Positions 10,729 to 18,310 of a DNA stretch of 36,028 nucleotides are shown piece by piece. Source of the DNA: Micromonospora sp. BL4 (GTDB lineage: Bacteria > Actinomycetota > Actinomycetes > Mycobacteriales > Micromonosporaceae); the NCBI RefSeq assembly GCF_003667505.1, contig NZ_RCVJ01000086.1, positions 1 through 36,028 of the forward strand, in the 5' to 3' direction. The notes below the pieces were generated by a model. That model was not told where the DNA came from, searched no databases, and saw only the letters and a program-made list of their open reading frames with translations. The position numbers and the translations under genes were made by a program. Numbering within the stretch: the stretch's first letter is position 1; each line of letters starts with the position of its first letter.

Positions 10729-11976
10729 ATGCGCATCCGTACCGCGGGTGTGGTCGCCCTCTTCGCCCTGGCGCTCGCCGCCTCCGGCTGTGGTCGCGAC
10801 AGCGACGAGCCGGCCGCGAAGGAATCCCCCAAGGCCGCCGGCGGCAAACTGGTGATCTGGGCGGACGACAAGCGGACCGCCGCCCTCAAGCCGTTCGCCG
10901 AGAAGTTCGGCCAGGAGAACGGCGTCACCGTCGAGGTCCAGGCCGTCAGCAAGGACCTGCAGACCAACTTCGTCACCGCCTCGCAGCAGGGCAGCGGCCC
11001 CGACGTGGTGGTCGGCGCGCACGACTGGATCGGCAACCTGGTGCAGAACGGCGCCATCGACCCCGTGCAGCTCGCGGCCGAGCAGAAGAGCGCGTTCAAC
11101 GAGACCGCCATCAAGGCGGTCACCTTCAACGGCCAGCTCTACGGCGTGCCGTACGCGCAGGAGAACCTCGCTCTGATCCGCAACACCGAGCTGGCCCCCG
11201 AGGCGCCGAAGACCATTGAGGACCTGGTCGCCACGGGCAAGCAGCTCAAGACGGCGAAGAAGGCCACCGAGACGCTCTGCCTCCAGGTCGGCCAGAACGG
11301 CGACGCGTACCACATCTACCCCCTGTACACCTCGGCCGGCGGCTACCTCTTCGGCACCGGCGCCAACGGCGACTACGACCCGAAGGACCTGGGCGTGGGC
11401 AAGCCCGCGTCGATCGAGGCGTTCAAGAAGATCGGCGCGCTGGGCGAGAAGGGCGAGGGCGTGCTCAAGCGCTCCATCGCGGACACCAACTCGATCGCCA
11501 CCTTCACCAGCAAGAAGTGCGCGTACCTGGTCTCCGGCCCGTGGGCGGTGGCGGACGTCAAGAAGGCCAACATCAAGTACGACATCTCCGCCATCCCCGG
11601 CTTCGCCGGTGGCAAGGAGGCCCAGCCGTTCGTGGGTGTGCAGGCGTTCTACGTCGCCACCAAGGGCAAGAACAAGGCGCTGGCCCAGGAGTTCGTGGCC
11701 AACTACACCACCACCCCCGAGCTGGCCGTCGCGCTGTACAACGCCGAGCCCCGCCCGCCGGCGCTGACCGCCGCCCTCGACCAGGTCAAGGGCAGCGACC
11801 CCGACCTGGCCAAGTTCCAGGAGGCCGGCAAGAACGGCCAGGTGCTCCCGGCCATCCCGGCGATGGCCGCGATCTGGGACCCGTTCGGCAAGGCCGAGGC
11901 CGCCGTCATCGGTGGAGCCGACCCGACCAGCACCATCACCGCAGCCGGCAAGACCATCTCCGGCCAGATCAAGTAA
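10729..11976 (+). CDS. malE: Maltose/maltodextrin ABC transporter binding lipoprotein
   Basis: A 415-residue extracellular solute-binding lipoprotein (family 1). The N-terminus MRIRTAGVVALFALALAASGC is a signal peptide with lipobox and lipidated Cys21. The mature part reads as a MalE-type protein (KLVIWADDKRTAALKPFAEKFGQ; TAFNETAIKAVTFNGQLYGVPYAQENLALIRN-like region; CAYLVSGPWAV). It captures maltose or maltodextrins at the membrane for MalF/MalG. ATG 10729 is chosen because AGGAG ends six bases upstream and the signal peptide follows at once; in-frame ATG 10711 is less likely. About 125 bases of leader separate it from the proposed promoter. The stop shares a base with the malF start (TAATG). 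Confidence 0.92.
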   Translation: MRIRTAGVVALFALALAASGCGRDSDEPAAKESPKAAGGKLVIWADDKRTAALKPFAEKFGQENGVTVEVQAVSKDLQTNFVTASQQGSGPDVVVGAHDWIGNLVQNGAIDPVQLAAEQKSAFNETAIKAVTFNGQLYGVPYAQENLALIRNTELAPEAPKTIEDLVATGKQLKTAKKATETLCLQVGQNGDAYHIYPLYTSAGGYLFGTGANGDYDPKDLGVGKPASIEAFKKIGALGEKGEGVLKRSIADTNSIATFTSKKCAYLVSGPWAVADVKKANIKYDISAIPGFAGGKEAQPFVGVQAFYVATKGKNKALAQEFVANYTTTPELAVALYNAEPRPPALTAALDQVKGSDPDLAKFQEAGKNGQVLPAIPAMAAIWDPFGKAEAAVIGGADPTSTITAAGKTISGQIK

Positions 11977-13613
11977 TGAGCACGCCGCTGTCCGGCCCGG
12001 GGTCTGCCACGCAGGCCCCGGGCCGGGGGCCGGGCGGCTCCCGGCCCCCGCGCTCCCGTGCCACGCGTGACCACGCGCCGATCACCCTGACCGGCGTGGC
12101 CGGCAAGGTGCTCCTGCTCGGCCTGACCGCCGGTATCGCGGTCTGGGCGGCCTTCCCGCTCATCGACGGCGAGAAGTGGGCCGGCCTGGCGCTGCTGGCG
12201 GCGACCACCGCCGCACTGTTCTACCTGTACCTCACCCGCCGGCATATCCCCGCCAAGTACCTGGTCCCGGGCACCCTGTTCCTGATCGCCTTCCAGGTCT
12301 TCCCGGTGCTCTACACGGCCAGCACCGCCTTCACCAACTTCGGCGACGGGCACCGGGGCGGCAAGGACGAGGCGATCGTCGCGATCCAGACCTCCTCGGT
12401 CACCCAGGTGCCCGGCTCCGCCGAGTACGCCCTGTCGATCGCCACCAAGGGCGACCCGGCCACCGGTCCGCTGGTCTTCCTGGTCACCGACCCCACCACC
12501 GGCACGGTCTCCGCCGGCGACACCGGCGGGCTACGCCAGCTCGACGCGGCCGACGTCACCGTCGCGCCGGGCGGCAAGGTCACCGCCGCCGACGGCTACA
12601 CCGTGCTGAACTTCGGCCAGGCCAGCGCCCGCAGCAAGGAGATCACCGACCTGGTGGTGCCCACCGCCGGCGGCGCGCTGCGCTCCAGCGGCCTGTCCCG
12701 CGCGTACGAGGGCAAGGCGGTGCGGGCGTACGAGGCCGGCTGCGACTGCGTACGGGACACCGAGACCGGGCAGACCTGGACCGCCGACGAGGAGCTGGGC
12801 GCCTTCGTCGCCGCCGACGGCGAGCGGCTCGCACAGGGTTGGAAGGTCAACGTCGGGCTGAGCAACTTCACCCGGGTGCTCACCGACAAGAACATCTCCG
12901 GCCCGTTCCTCGGCACCCTGATCTGGAACATCGCCTTCGCCGTCGCCTCCACCGGCGGAACGTTCCTGCTCGGCATGCTGATCGCGCTCGTGCTGCACTC
13001 GCCCCGGATGCGCGGCACCCACCTCTACCGGGTGCTGCTGGTCCTGCCGTACGCCATGCCGTCGTTCGCGATGCTGCTGGCCTGGCGGGACATGTTCAAC
13101 GCCGACTTCGGTCTGATCAACAACCTGCTCGGCCTGGACGTGGACTGGTTCGGCCAGCCGTGGACGGCACGCTTCGCGGTCATCCTGGTGCAGCTCTGGC
13201 TCGGCTATCCGTACATGTTCCTGGTCGCCACCGGCGCGTTGCAGGCCATTCCGCGGGAGCTGACCGAGGCGACCTCGGTCGACGGGGCGTCGCCCTGGCA
13301 GTCCTTCCGCGCGGTCACCCTGCCCCTGCTGCTCGTCGCGCTCTCCCCGCTGCTGATCTCGTCGTTCGCGTACAACTTCAACAACTTCAACGCGATCTAC
13401 CTGACCACCGAGGGCGCGCCGTTCCCGGCCGACAACCCGACCAACGGGGCGACGGACCTGCTGATCACGTACACCTACCGGCTCGCCTTCGGCGGGCAGG
13501 GCGCGCAGTTCGGCTTCGCCGCCGCGATCTCGCTGTTCATCTTCGCCATCGTCGCGGTGGTCTCGGCGGTCAGCTTCCGGCGGACCCGTAAGCAGGAGGA
13601 GGTGTACTCGTGA
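11976..13613 (+). CDS. malF: Maltose ABC transporter permease MalF
   Basis: A 545-residue inner-membrane permease. After a 35-residue Pro/Arg-rich cytoplasmic start come three hydrophobic helices, then a large extracytoplasmic domain (about residues 120-290, the MalF P2-loop equivalent that contacts the binding protein), then five further helices. The EAA loop that docks the ATPase is present (ELTEATSVDGASPWQSFRAV). The P2 domain contains a Cys-x-Cys (GCDC). It starts at the ATG that overlaps the malE stop and ends with a GTGA overlap into malG. Together with MalG it forms the transport channel. Confidence 0.92.
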   Translation: MSTPLSGPGSATQAPGRGPGGSRPPRSRATRDHAPITLTGVAGKVLLLGLTAGIAVWAAFPLIDGEKWAGLALLAATTAALFYLYLTRRHIPAKYLVPGTLFLIAFQVFPVLYTASTAFTNFGDGHRGGKDEAIVAIQTSSVTQVPGSAEYALSIATKGDPATGPLVFLVTDPTTGTVSAGDTGGLRQLDAADVTVAPGGKVTAADGYTVLNFGQASARSKEITDLVVPTAGGALRSSGLSRAYEGKAVRAYEAGCDCVRDTETGQTWTADEELGAFVAADGERLAQGWKVNVGLSNFTRVLTDKNISGPFLGTLIWNIAFAVASTGGTFLLGMLIALVLHSPRMRGTHLYRVLLVLPYAMPSFAMLLAWRDMFNADFGLINNLLGLDVDWFGQPWTARFAVILVQLWLGYPYMFLVATGALQAIPRELTEATSVDGASPWQSFRAVTLPLLLVALSPLLISSFAYNFNNFNAIYLTTEGAPFPADNPTNGATDLLITYTYRLAFGGQGAQFGFAAAISLFIFAIVAVVSAVSFRRTRKQEEVYS

Positions 13614-14542
13614 CCACGCTCACCGGGGCCGCGCGTACCGGCGACGCGGCAGGCCCGCCGGCGGTCAACCGCAACGTCGCCGGCCGGCGGCGCAACCGCT
13701 GGTTCGCCCAGGTCGGCTGGCGGCACCTGGTCGCCGTGCTCGGCGTGCTGTTCAGCCTCTTCCCGATCGTGTTCGTGCTCTCCGCGGCGCTCAACCCGCT
13801 CGGCACGCTCTCCACCACCGAGCTGGTGCCGACCGACGGGGTGTCGCTCGGCAACTTCGGCGGGTTGTTCGAGCGGACCGCCTTCGGGCGGTGGTTCCTC
13901 AACTCGCTGCTGATCGCCGGGGTGGCCTCGTTCGCGTCGGTGTTCCTCTCCGCGCTGGCCGCGTACGCCTTCTCCCGGATGCGGTTCCGCGGCCGGCGGG
14001 TGGGGCTGCTCGCCCTGCTGTTGATCCAGATGTTTCCGCAGTTCCTGGCGATCGTGGCGATCTACCTGATCTTCGGCACGATCACCGATCTGTGGCCGGC
14101 GATCGGCTTCAACACCCCCTGGGGGTTGTTGCTGCTCTACATGGGTGGCGCGCTCGGCGTGAACACCTGGTTGATGAAGGGCTTCTTCGACACCCTGCCG
14201 CGGGAGCTGGACGAGTCAGCGACCATGGACGGGGCGTCGCACGCCCAGGTCTTCTTCCGGATCATGCTGCCGCTGGTGGCGCCGATCCTGGCGGTGACCG
14301 GGCTGCTGGCGTTCATCGGCACCATCAACGAGTTCCTGATGGCCAACGTGTTCCTCACCAGCAGCGACTCGAAGACCCTCGCGGTCGGCATGTACGGCCT
14401 GTTGCAGGGCAACGAGCGCAACAACAACTTCGGGATCTTCGCCGCCGGGACCCTGCTCACCGCGATTCCCACCGTGCTGGTCTTCCAACTGCTCCAGCGT
14501 TACATCGTGTCCGGGCTGACCGCCGGCGCGGTGAAGGGGTAG
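13610..14542 (+). CDS. malG: Maltose ABC transporter permease MalG
   Basis: A 310-residue permease with about six membrane helices and a clear EAA loop (ELDESATMDGASHAQVFFRI) near residue 200. It pairs with MalF to form the membrane channel. GTG 13610 overlaps the malF stop (GTGA), with GGAGGAGG upstream as ribosome binding site. No ATP-binding subunit follows it, so the ATPase must be supplied in trans, as with MsiK in Streptomyces. That last point is family knowledge rather than something seen here. Confidence 0.92.
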   Translation: MTTLTGAARTGDAAGPPAVNRNVAGRRRNRWFAQVGWRHLVAVLGVLFSLFPIVFVLSAALNPLGTLSTTELVPTDGVSLGNFGGLFERTAFGRWFLNSLLIAGVASFASVFLSALAAYAFSRMRFRGRRVGLLALLLIQMFPQFLAIVAIYLIFGTITDLWPAIGFNTPWGLLLLYMGGALGVNTWLMKGFFDTLPRELDESATMDGASHAQVFFRIMLPLVAPILAVTGLLAFIGTINEFLMANVFLTSSDSKTLAVGMYGLLQGNERNNNFGIFAAGTLLTAIPTVLVFQLLQRYIVSGLTAGAVKG

Positions 14543-14545
14543 CTC

Positions 14546-16351
14546 GTGCAGCCGCACCACGACGGATCGGCCAGTTACGTCCCGCAGCAGGAGCCCACGC
14601 TGGGGGAGACGGTCGACGTCTTCGTCCGTGCGCCGGCCGGGGGCGACATCCAACAGGTGCACGTACGCACGACCGGCGATGGTGAGCCGCGTTTCCGCGA
14701 GGCCACTGTGGACCGCGTCGACGGTGGGGTGGTCTGGTGGCGGGCCGAGGTCGAGGCGCGCAACCCGGTGAGCAACTACCGCTTCCTGCTCTCCGGGCGA
14801 CGGCGTACCCGGTGGCTGACCGCCGCCGGTCCGGCCGACCACGACGTGCCCGACCACGGCGACTTCAAGCTGGTCACGCACGCGCCACCGCCGGCCTGGG
14901 CGCGGGACGCCGTGATCTACCAGATCTTTCCGGACCGGTTCGCCCGCTCCGCGGCGGCCAGCACCCGGCCGCTGCCGGACTGGGCGATCCCGTGCGACTG
15001 GGACACTCCGGTGATCGGGCGCGGCCCGGAGACGCCGCACCAGCTCTACGGCGGCGACCTGGACGGGATCGCCGAGCGGCTGGACCACCTGGACCGGCTC
15101 GGGGTGAACACCGTCTACCTGACCCCGGTCTTTCCGGCCCGATCCAACCACCGCTACGACGCGGCCAGCTTCGACCGGGTCGACCCGCTGCTCGGCGGGG
15201 ACGCCGCGCTGGCCCGGCTCGCCGACGCGGTACGGGCCCGGGGCTGGCGGCTGCTCGGCGACATCACCAGCAACCACACCGGCGACGCGCACGACTGGTT
15301 CACCGCCGCGTCCTCCGACGTCCGCGCTCCGGAACGGGAGCTGTACTACTTCGACGGCAGCACCGGGGACTACGAGTCCTGGAACGGGGTCAAGTCGCTG
15401 CCGAAACTGAACTGGGGCAGCGCCGAGCTGCGCCGCCGCTTCGCCACCGCCGACGACGCCGCGCTGCGCCGCTGGCTCCGACCGCCGTACGGGCTCGACG
15501 GGTGGCGGGTGGACGTGGCGAACATGACCGGCCGGCGGGGCGCCGACGCGTACACCCACGAGGTGGCGGCGCTGCTGCGTTCGGTGGTCGTCGGGGACCG
15601 GCCGGACGGCCTGCTGATGGCCGAGCACGGCCACGACCACACCGGTGACCTGGATCGCGACGGCTGGCACGGGACCATGAACTACGTCGGCTTCACCGAC
15701 CCGGTCTGGTCCTGGTTGCGGCACGGCGACCAGCCGGCGCCGAACTTCCTCGGCACGCCGGGCGGCGTCCCACGGCGGGACGCGGACGCGGTGCTCGCCA
15801 CCATGGACGCCTACCGCTCGCTGGTCTCGTGGCGCGCGTACACGCACTCCTGGCAACTGCTCGGCTCACACGACTCGGCCCGGATCCGGACGGTGGTCGG
15901 CGACGCGGCCCGCCAGGAGGTGGCCGCCGGCCTGCTCGCGACCATGCCCGGCATCCCGATGATCTTCGCGGGAGACGAACTCGGCCTGACCGGCACGAAT
16001 GGCGAGTCCTCGCGTACCCCCATGCCGTGGCACCGGCCGGAGAGCTGGGACGCCGGCACGCTCGCCGCGTACCGGGCGCTGATCGCGCTCCGGCGGGTCG
16101 AGCCGGCGCTGCGCCACGGCGGCCTGCGCCGGCTGCACCACGACCCCGACACGCTCGTCTTCCTGCGCGAGGCGCCGACCGGGGCCGTGCTGGTGCTCGC
16201 CCGGCGGGCTGCCGGGGCGCCGGTGCGGCTCGCCGGGCTGCCGGCCGCGGAGAACGTGTACGGCGGCGCGCCGGCGCTGCGGCCCGACCCGGACGGCACG
16301 CTGACCCTGCCCGGTGACGGGCCCACCTTCCAGGTCTGGCGGCTGTGCTGA
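14546..16351 (+). CDS. GH13 neopullulanase/maltogenic amylase-like enzyme
   Basis: A 601-residue glycoside hydrolase with a beta-sandwich N-terminal domain of about 115 residues (CBM34-like in position and length), then a GH13 barrel: WARDAVIYQIFPDRFARS, GDITSNHTGD, DGWRVDVANM with nucleophile D323, LLMAEHGHD with acid/base E360, and LLGSHDSARIRT with D443. A short C-terminal beta domain ends the protein. There is no signal peptide, so it acts inside the cell on imported maltodextrins or cyclodextrins and would feed AglA. GTG 14546 starts three bases after the malG stop, so it belongs to the malEFG operon. Cyclomaltodextrinase and maltogenic amylase are equally possible names. Confidence 0.88.
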   Translation: MQPHHDGSASYVPQQEPTLGETVDVFVRAPAGGDIQQVHVRTTGDGEPRFREATVDRVDGGVVWWRAEVEARNPVSNYRFLLSGRRRTRWLTAAGPADHDVPDHGDFKLVTHAPPPAWARDAVIYQIFPDRFARSAAASTRPLPDWAIPCDWDTPVIGRGPETPHQLYGGDLDGIAERLDHLDRLGVNTVYLTPVFPARSNHRYDAASFDRVDPLLGGDAALARLADAVRARGWRLLGDITSNHTGDAHDWFTAASSDVRAPERELYYFDGSTGDYESWNGVKSLPKLNWGSAELRRRFATADDAALRRWLRPPYGLDGWRVDVANMTGRRGADAYTHEVAALLRSVVVGDRPDGLLMAEHGHDHTGDLDRDGWHGTMNYVGFTDPVWSWLRHGDQPAPNFLGTPGGVPRRDADAVLATMDAYRSLVSWRAYTHSWQLLGSHDSARIRTVVGDAARQEVAAGLLATMPGIPMIFAGDELGLTGTNGESSRTPMPWHRPESWDAGTLAAYRALIALRRVEPALRHGGLRRLHHDPDTLVFLREAPTGAVLVLARRAAGAPVRLAGLPAAENVYGGAPALRPDPDGTLTLPGDGPTFQVWRLC

Positions 16352-16430
16352 ACCCGCCACGGTGGCCCGGACGCGCCGAGGGCCCCGACCCCCTACTACA
16401 AACTGTCGTTGATAGGGGAGGATGGGCGGC

Positions 16431-16772
16431 GTGGAAGCACTGCGACTGATCCTTCTCTATGTCCATCTCATCGGGTTCGCCCTGCTGCTCGGCGGCTCGA
16501 TCGCCCAGTACGTCAGCGGCCGGCTACGGATCAACTCGGCCATGCTCTGGGGTGCGGTGATCCAACTGCTGACCGGGCTCGGCCTCTCCGCTCCGCTGCG
16601 CGACGGAGATGAGCCGGCGCCGGCGAAGCTTGTGACGAAGTTGGTGATCGCGCTGCTGATCTTCGTCATGGTCTTCTTCTCCCGGAAGCGGGACGTGGTC
16701 AATCGCGGCCACTTCCTCGCGATCGTCGGCCTGACGCTGGTCAACGCGGCGGTCGCGGTCTTTTGGCGGTAA
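16431..16772 (+). CDS. Small integral membrane protein (four helices)
   Basis: A 113-residue protein almost entirely made of four hydrophobic segments: LRLILLYVHLIGFALLLGGSI, MLWGAVIQLLTGLGLSA, LVTKLVIALLIFVMVFFS and FLAIVGLTLVNAAVAVFWR. A His in helix 1 (YVHLIGFALLLGGS) recalls haem-copper or DUF-type small membrane proteins, but I cannot name a family. GTG 16431 is preferred because AGGGGAGG (16414-16421) lies nine bases upstream; that site directly abuts ATG 16422 and would be too close for it. It seems to be monocistronic. A weak GGCCC/GGGCC hairpin at 16364-16384 may end the upstream operon. Confidence 0.75.
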   Translation: MEALRLILLYVHLIGFALLLGGSIAQYVSGRLRINSAMLWGAVIQLLTGLGLSAPLRDGDEPAPAKLVTKLVIALLIFVMVFFSRKRDVVNRGHFLAIVGLTLVNAAVAVFWR

Positions 16773-16849
16773 CGTCCGGGGAGGGGGCCGCCCCTGAAAT
16801 TCGGACGTTCGTGACGCCTCGGCTGCTCGCCTACCAGCACGAAGAGTGA

Positions 16850-16908
16850 CTTGCCCCACGCAAGGGTTACACCCGGGTAACAGGCGCTCAACAGTCGTGC
16901 ACGATTGT
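16850..16908 (+). promoter_or_regulatory. Three consecutive dyads upstream of the nucleoside importer
   Basis: Within 59 bases are CTTGC-N5-GCAAG (16850-16864), GTTAC-N6-GTAAC (16866-16881) and the 18-bp near-perfect palindrome ACAGTCGTGCACGATTGT (16891-16908, one mismatched pair). They sit 124-182 bases upstream of the lipoprotein start in a 259-base gap (16773-17031). The TCGTGCACGA core looks like an operator of a dimeric repressor. The first dyad could instead be a terminator of the membrane-protein gene. No confident -35/-10 pair was found. Confidence 0.45.
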
Positions 16909-17031
16909 CGGCCGGTGGGTGGGCGCGGGCGTACGCTCCCGTCCGTAACGTGGGACAGCCGGCGGCACACCGCAGGTCGGCTGATGGGCTGCCACCGCAC
17001 TAGGCGCGGTGTGCAATGGGAAGGAGACGTC

Positions 17032-18117
17032 TTGCGCTCGGTGCGTGGGATGCGGATCGCCTCGATCTTCGCGGTGGGTGGGCTCGTGCTCAGCGCCGCC
17101 GCGTGTGGCGAGGCCCCCGAGGATGACAACAACGCCGGCAGTGGCGCCAAGAAGTTCAGCGCCTGCATGGTGACCGACGTCGGCGGCATCGACGACAAGT
17201 CGTTCAACGCTTCGGCCTGGAAGGGCCTGCAGGAGGCCAAGGCCGCCAACGACAACATCGACATCAAGTACGTCGCGTCGAAGGCCGAGGCCGACTACGA
17301 GCCGAACCTGACGCAGTACGTCAACCAGAAGTGCGACTTCATCCTGGCCGTCGGTGGCCTGATGTCGGACGCCACCAAGAAGATCGCTGCCGCGAACCCG
17401 AACCAGGAGTTCGGCATCGTCGACGCCAACCCGGGTTTGGACAACATCTACCCGATGCAGTTCGACACCGCCCAGGCCGCGTTCCAGGCGGGCTACCTGG
17501 CCGCCGGGCTGACCAAGAGCGGCAAGGTGGCCACCTACGGCGCCCTGCCGATCCCGCCGGTGACCATCTTCATGGACGGCTTCGTCGACGGCGTGACGTA
17601 CTACAACACCACGAAGAAGAAGAGCATCCAGGCGCTCGGCTGGGACAAGGCGACCCAGAAGGGCTCCTTCACCAACGACTTCGCCAAGCAGGACGAGGGC
17701 AAGAAGGTCTCCGACGCGCTGGTCGCCCAGGGTGCGGACATCATCATGCCGGTCGCCGGCGGCTCCGGCCTCGGCACCACCGCCGCGGCCAAGGCCTCGG
17801 GTGGCAAGTACAGCACCATCTGGGTGGACGTCGACGGCTGCGAGAGCACCCCGGACTGCTCGGCGATCATCACCACCGTGGTCAAGAACATCCCGGAGGC
17901 CGTCAAGGAGGCCGTGGTGAAGGCCGCCGCCGGCGACAAGCTGCCGGCCAAGCCGGGCTTCGTCGGCACCCTGGCCAACAACGGTGTCTCGATCGCCCCG
18001 TACCACGACTTCGACAGCAAGGTTCCGGCCGAGCTGAAGGCCGAGGTCGACAAGATCAAGGCGGACATCGCCGCCGGCACCATCACCGTCACCTCGAAGG
18101 CCCAGCCGACCAAGTGA
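17032..18117 (+). CDS. BMP-family nucleoside-binding lipoprotein
   Basis: A 361-residue substrate-binding lipoprotein of the BmpA/PnrA/Med family, which binds purine or pyrimidine nucleosides for an ABC importer. The N-terminus is a lipoprotein signal (SIFAVGGLVLSAAAC, Cys25). The mature protein shows the family features ACMVTDVGGIDDKSFNASAWKGL, GGLMSDATKKIAAANPNQEFGIVDA and IMPVAGGSGLGT. TTG 17032 is chosen because AAGGAG ends five bases before it; GTG 17041 and ATG 17050 are 14 and 23 bases away. The downstream ATPase, permeases and nucleoside-degrading enzymes support nucleosides as ligands. A set of hairpins separates it from the ATPase gene. Confidence 0.9.
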   Translation: MRSVRGMRIASIFAVGGLVLSAAACGEAPEDDNNAGSGAKKFSACMVTDVGGIDDKSFNASAWKGLQEAKAANDNIDIKYVASKAEADYEPNLTQYVNQKCDFILAVGGLMSDATKKIAAANPNQEFGIVDANPGLDNIYPMQFDTAQAAFQAGYLAAGLTKSGKVATYGALPIPPVTIFMDGFVDGVTYYNTTKKKSIQALGWDKATQKGSFTNDFAKQDEGKKVSDALVAQGADIIMPVAGGSGLGTTAAAKASGGKYSTIWVDVDGCESTPDCSAIITTVVKNIPEAVKEAVVKAAAGDKLPAKPGFVGTLANNGVSIAPYHDFDSKVPAELKAEVDKIKADIAAGTITVTSKAQPTK

Positions 18118-18129
18118 CGACCGGCCGGC

Positions 18130-18153
18130 CCCTCCGGTGAGATCATCGGAGGG
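18130..18153 (+). terminator. Hairpin after the lipoprotein gene
   Basis: CCCTCCG (18130-18136) pairs with CGGAGGG (18147-18153) around a 10-base loop, 12 bases past the stop. It is the first of three structures in the 193-base gap before the ATPase gene. Confidence 0.5.
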
Positions 18154-18179
18154 TCGGCGGGGGACAGGTACGACCGATC

Positions 18180-18227
18180 CGGCCGCTCCGGCGCCGCGGG
18201 TGACCACCCGTGGGGCCGGAGCGGCCG
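18180..18227 (+). terminator. Strong 13-bp hairpin (terminator/attenuator)
   Basis: CGGCCGCTCCGGC (18180-18192) and GCCGGAGCGGCCG (18215-18227) are perfect complements. The 22-base loop holds a second small stem (CGGGT/ACCCG). There is no U-run. It probably terminates part of the transcripts after the lipoprotein gene, giving more binding protein than membrane complex, or protects the upstream message from 3' decay. Confidence 0.6.
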
Positions 18228-18238
18228 ATCGCGCGCCA

Positions 18239-18269
18239 CGTTGACCGGGTCGGTCCGGCCGGGTCAACG
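18239..18269. promoter_or_regulatory. Inverted repeat CGTTGACC-N15-GGTCAACG
   Basis: Perfect 8-bp arms lie 42-72 bases upstream of the ATPase start. It contains TTGACC, a good -35 hexamer, so it could be an internal promoter region with an operator, or a further RNA hairpin. No clear -10 box lies at the expected spacing. Confidence 0.35.
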
Positions 18270-18310
18270 GCAGCTACGCTGCACCATCGCTCGCACTCCA
18301 GGAGGTTGCG

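Noticed and set aside
16422..16424. ATG 16422 as start of the small membrane protein
   Set aside because: It directly abuts the AGGGGAGG ribosome binding site, leaving no spacing. GTG 16431 has nine bases of spacing.
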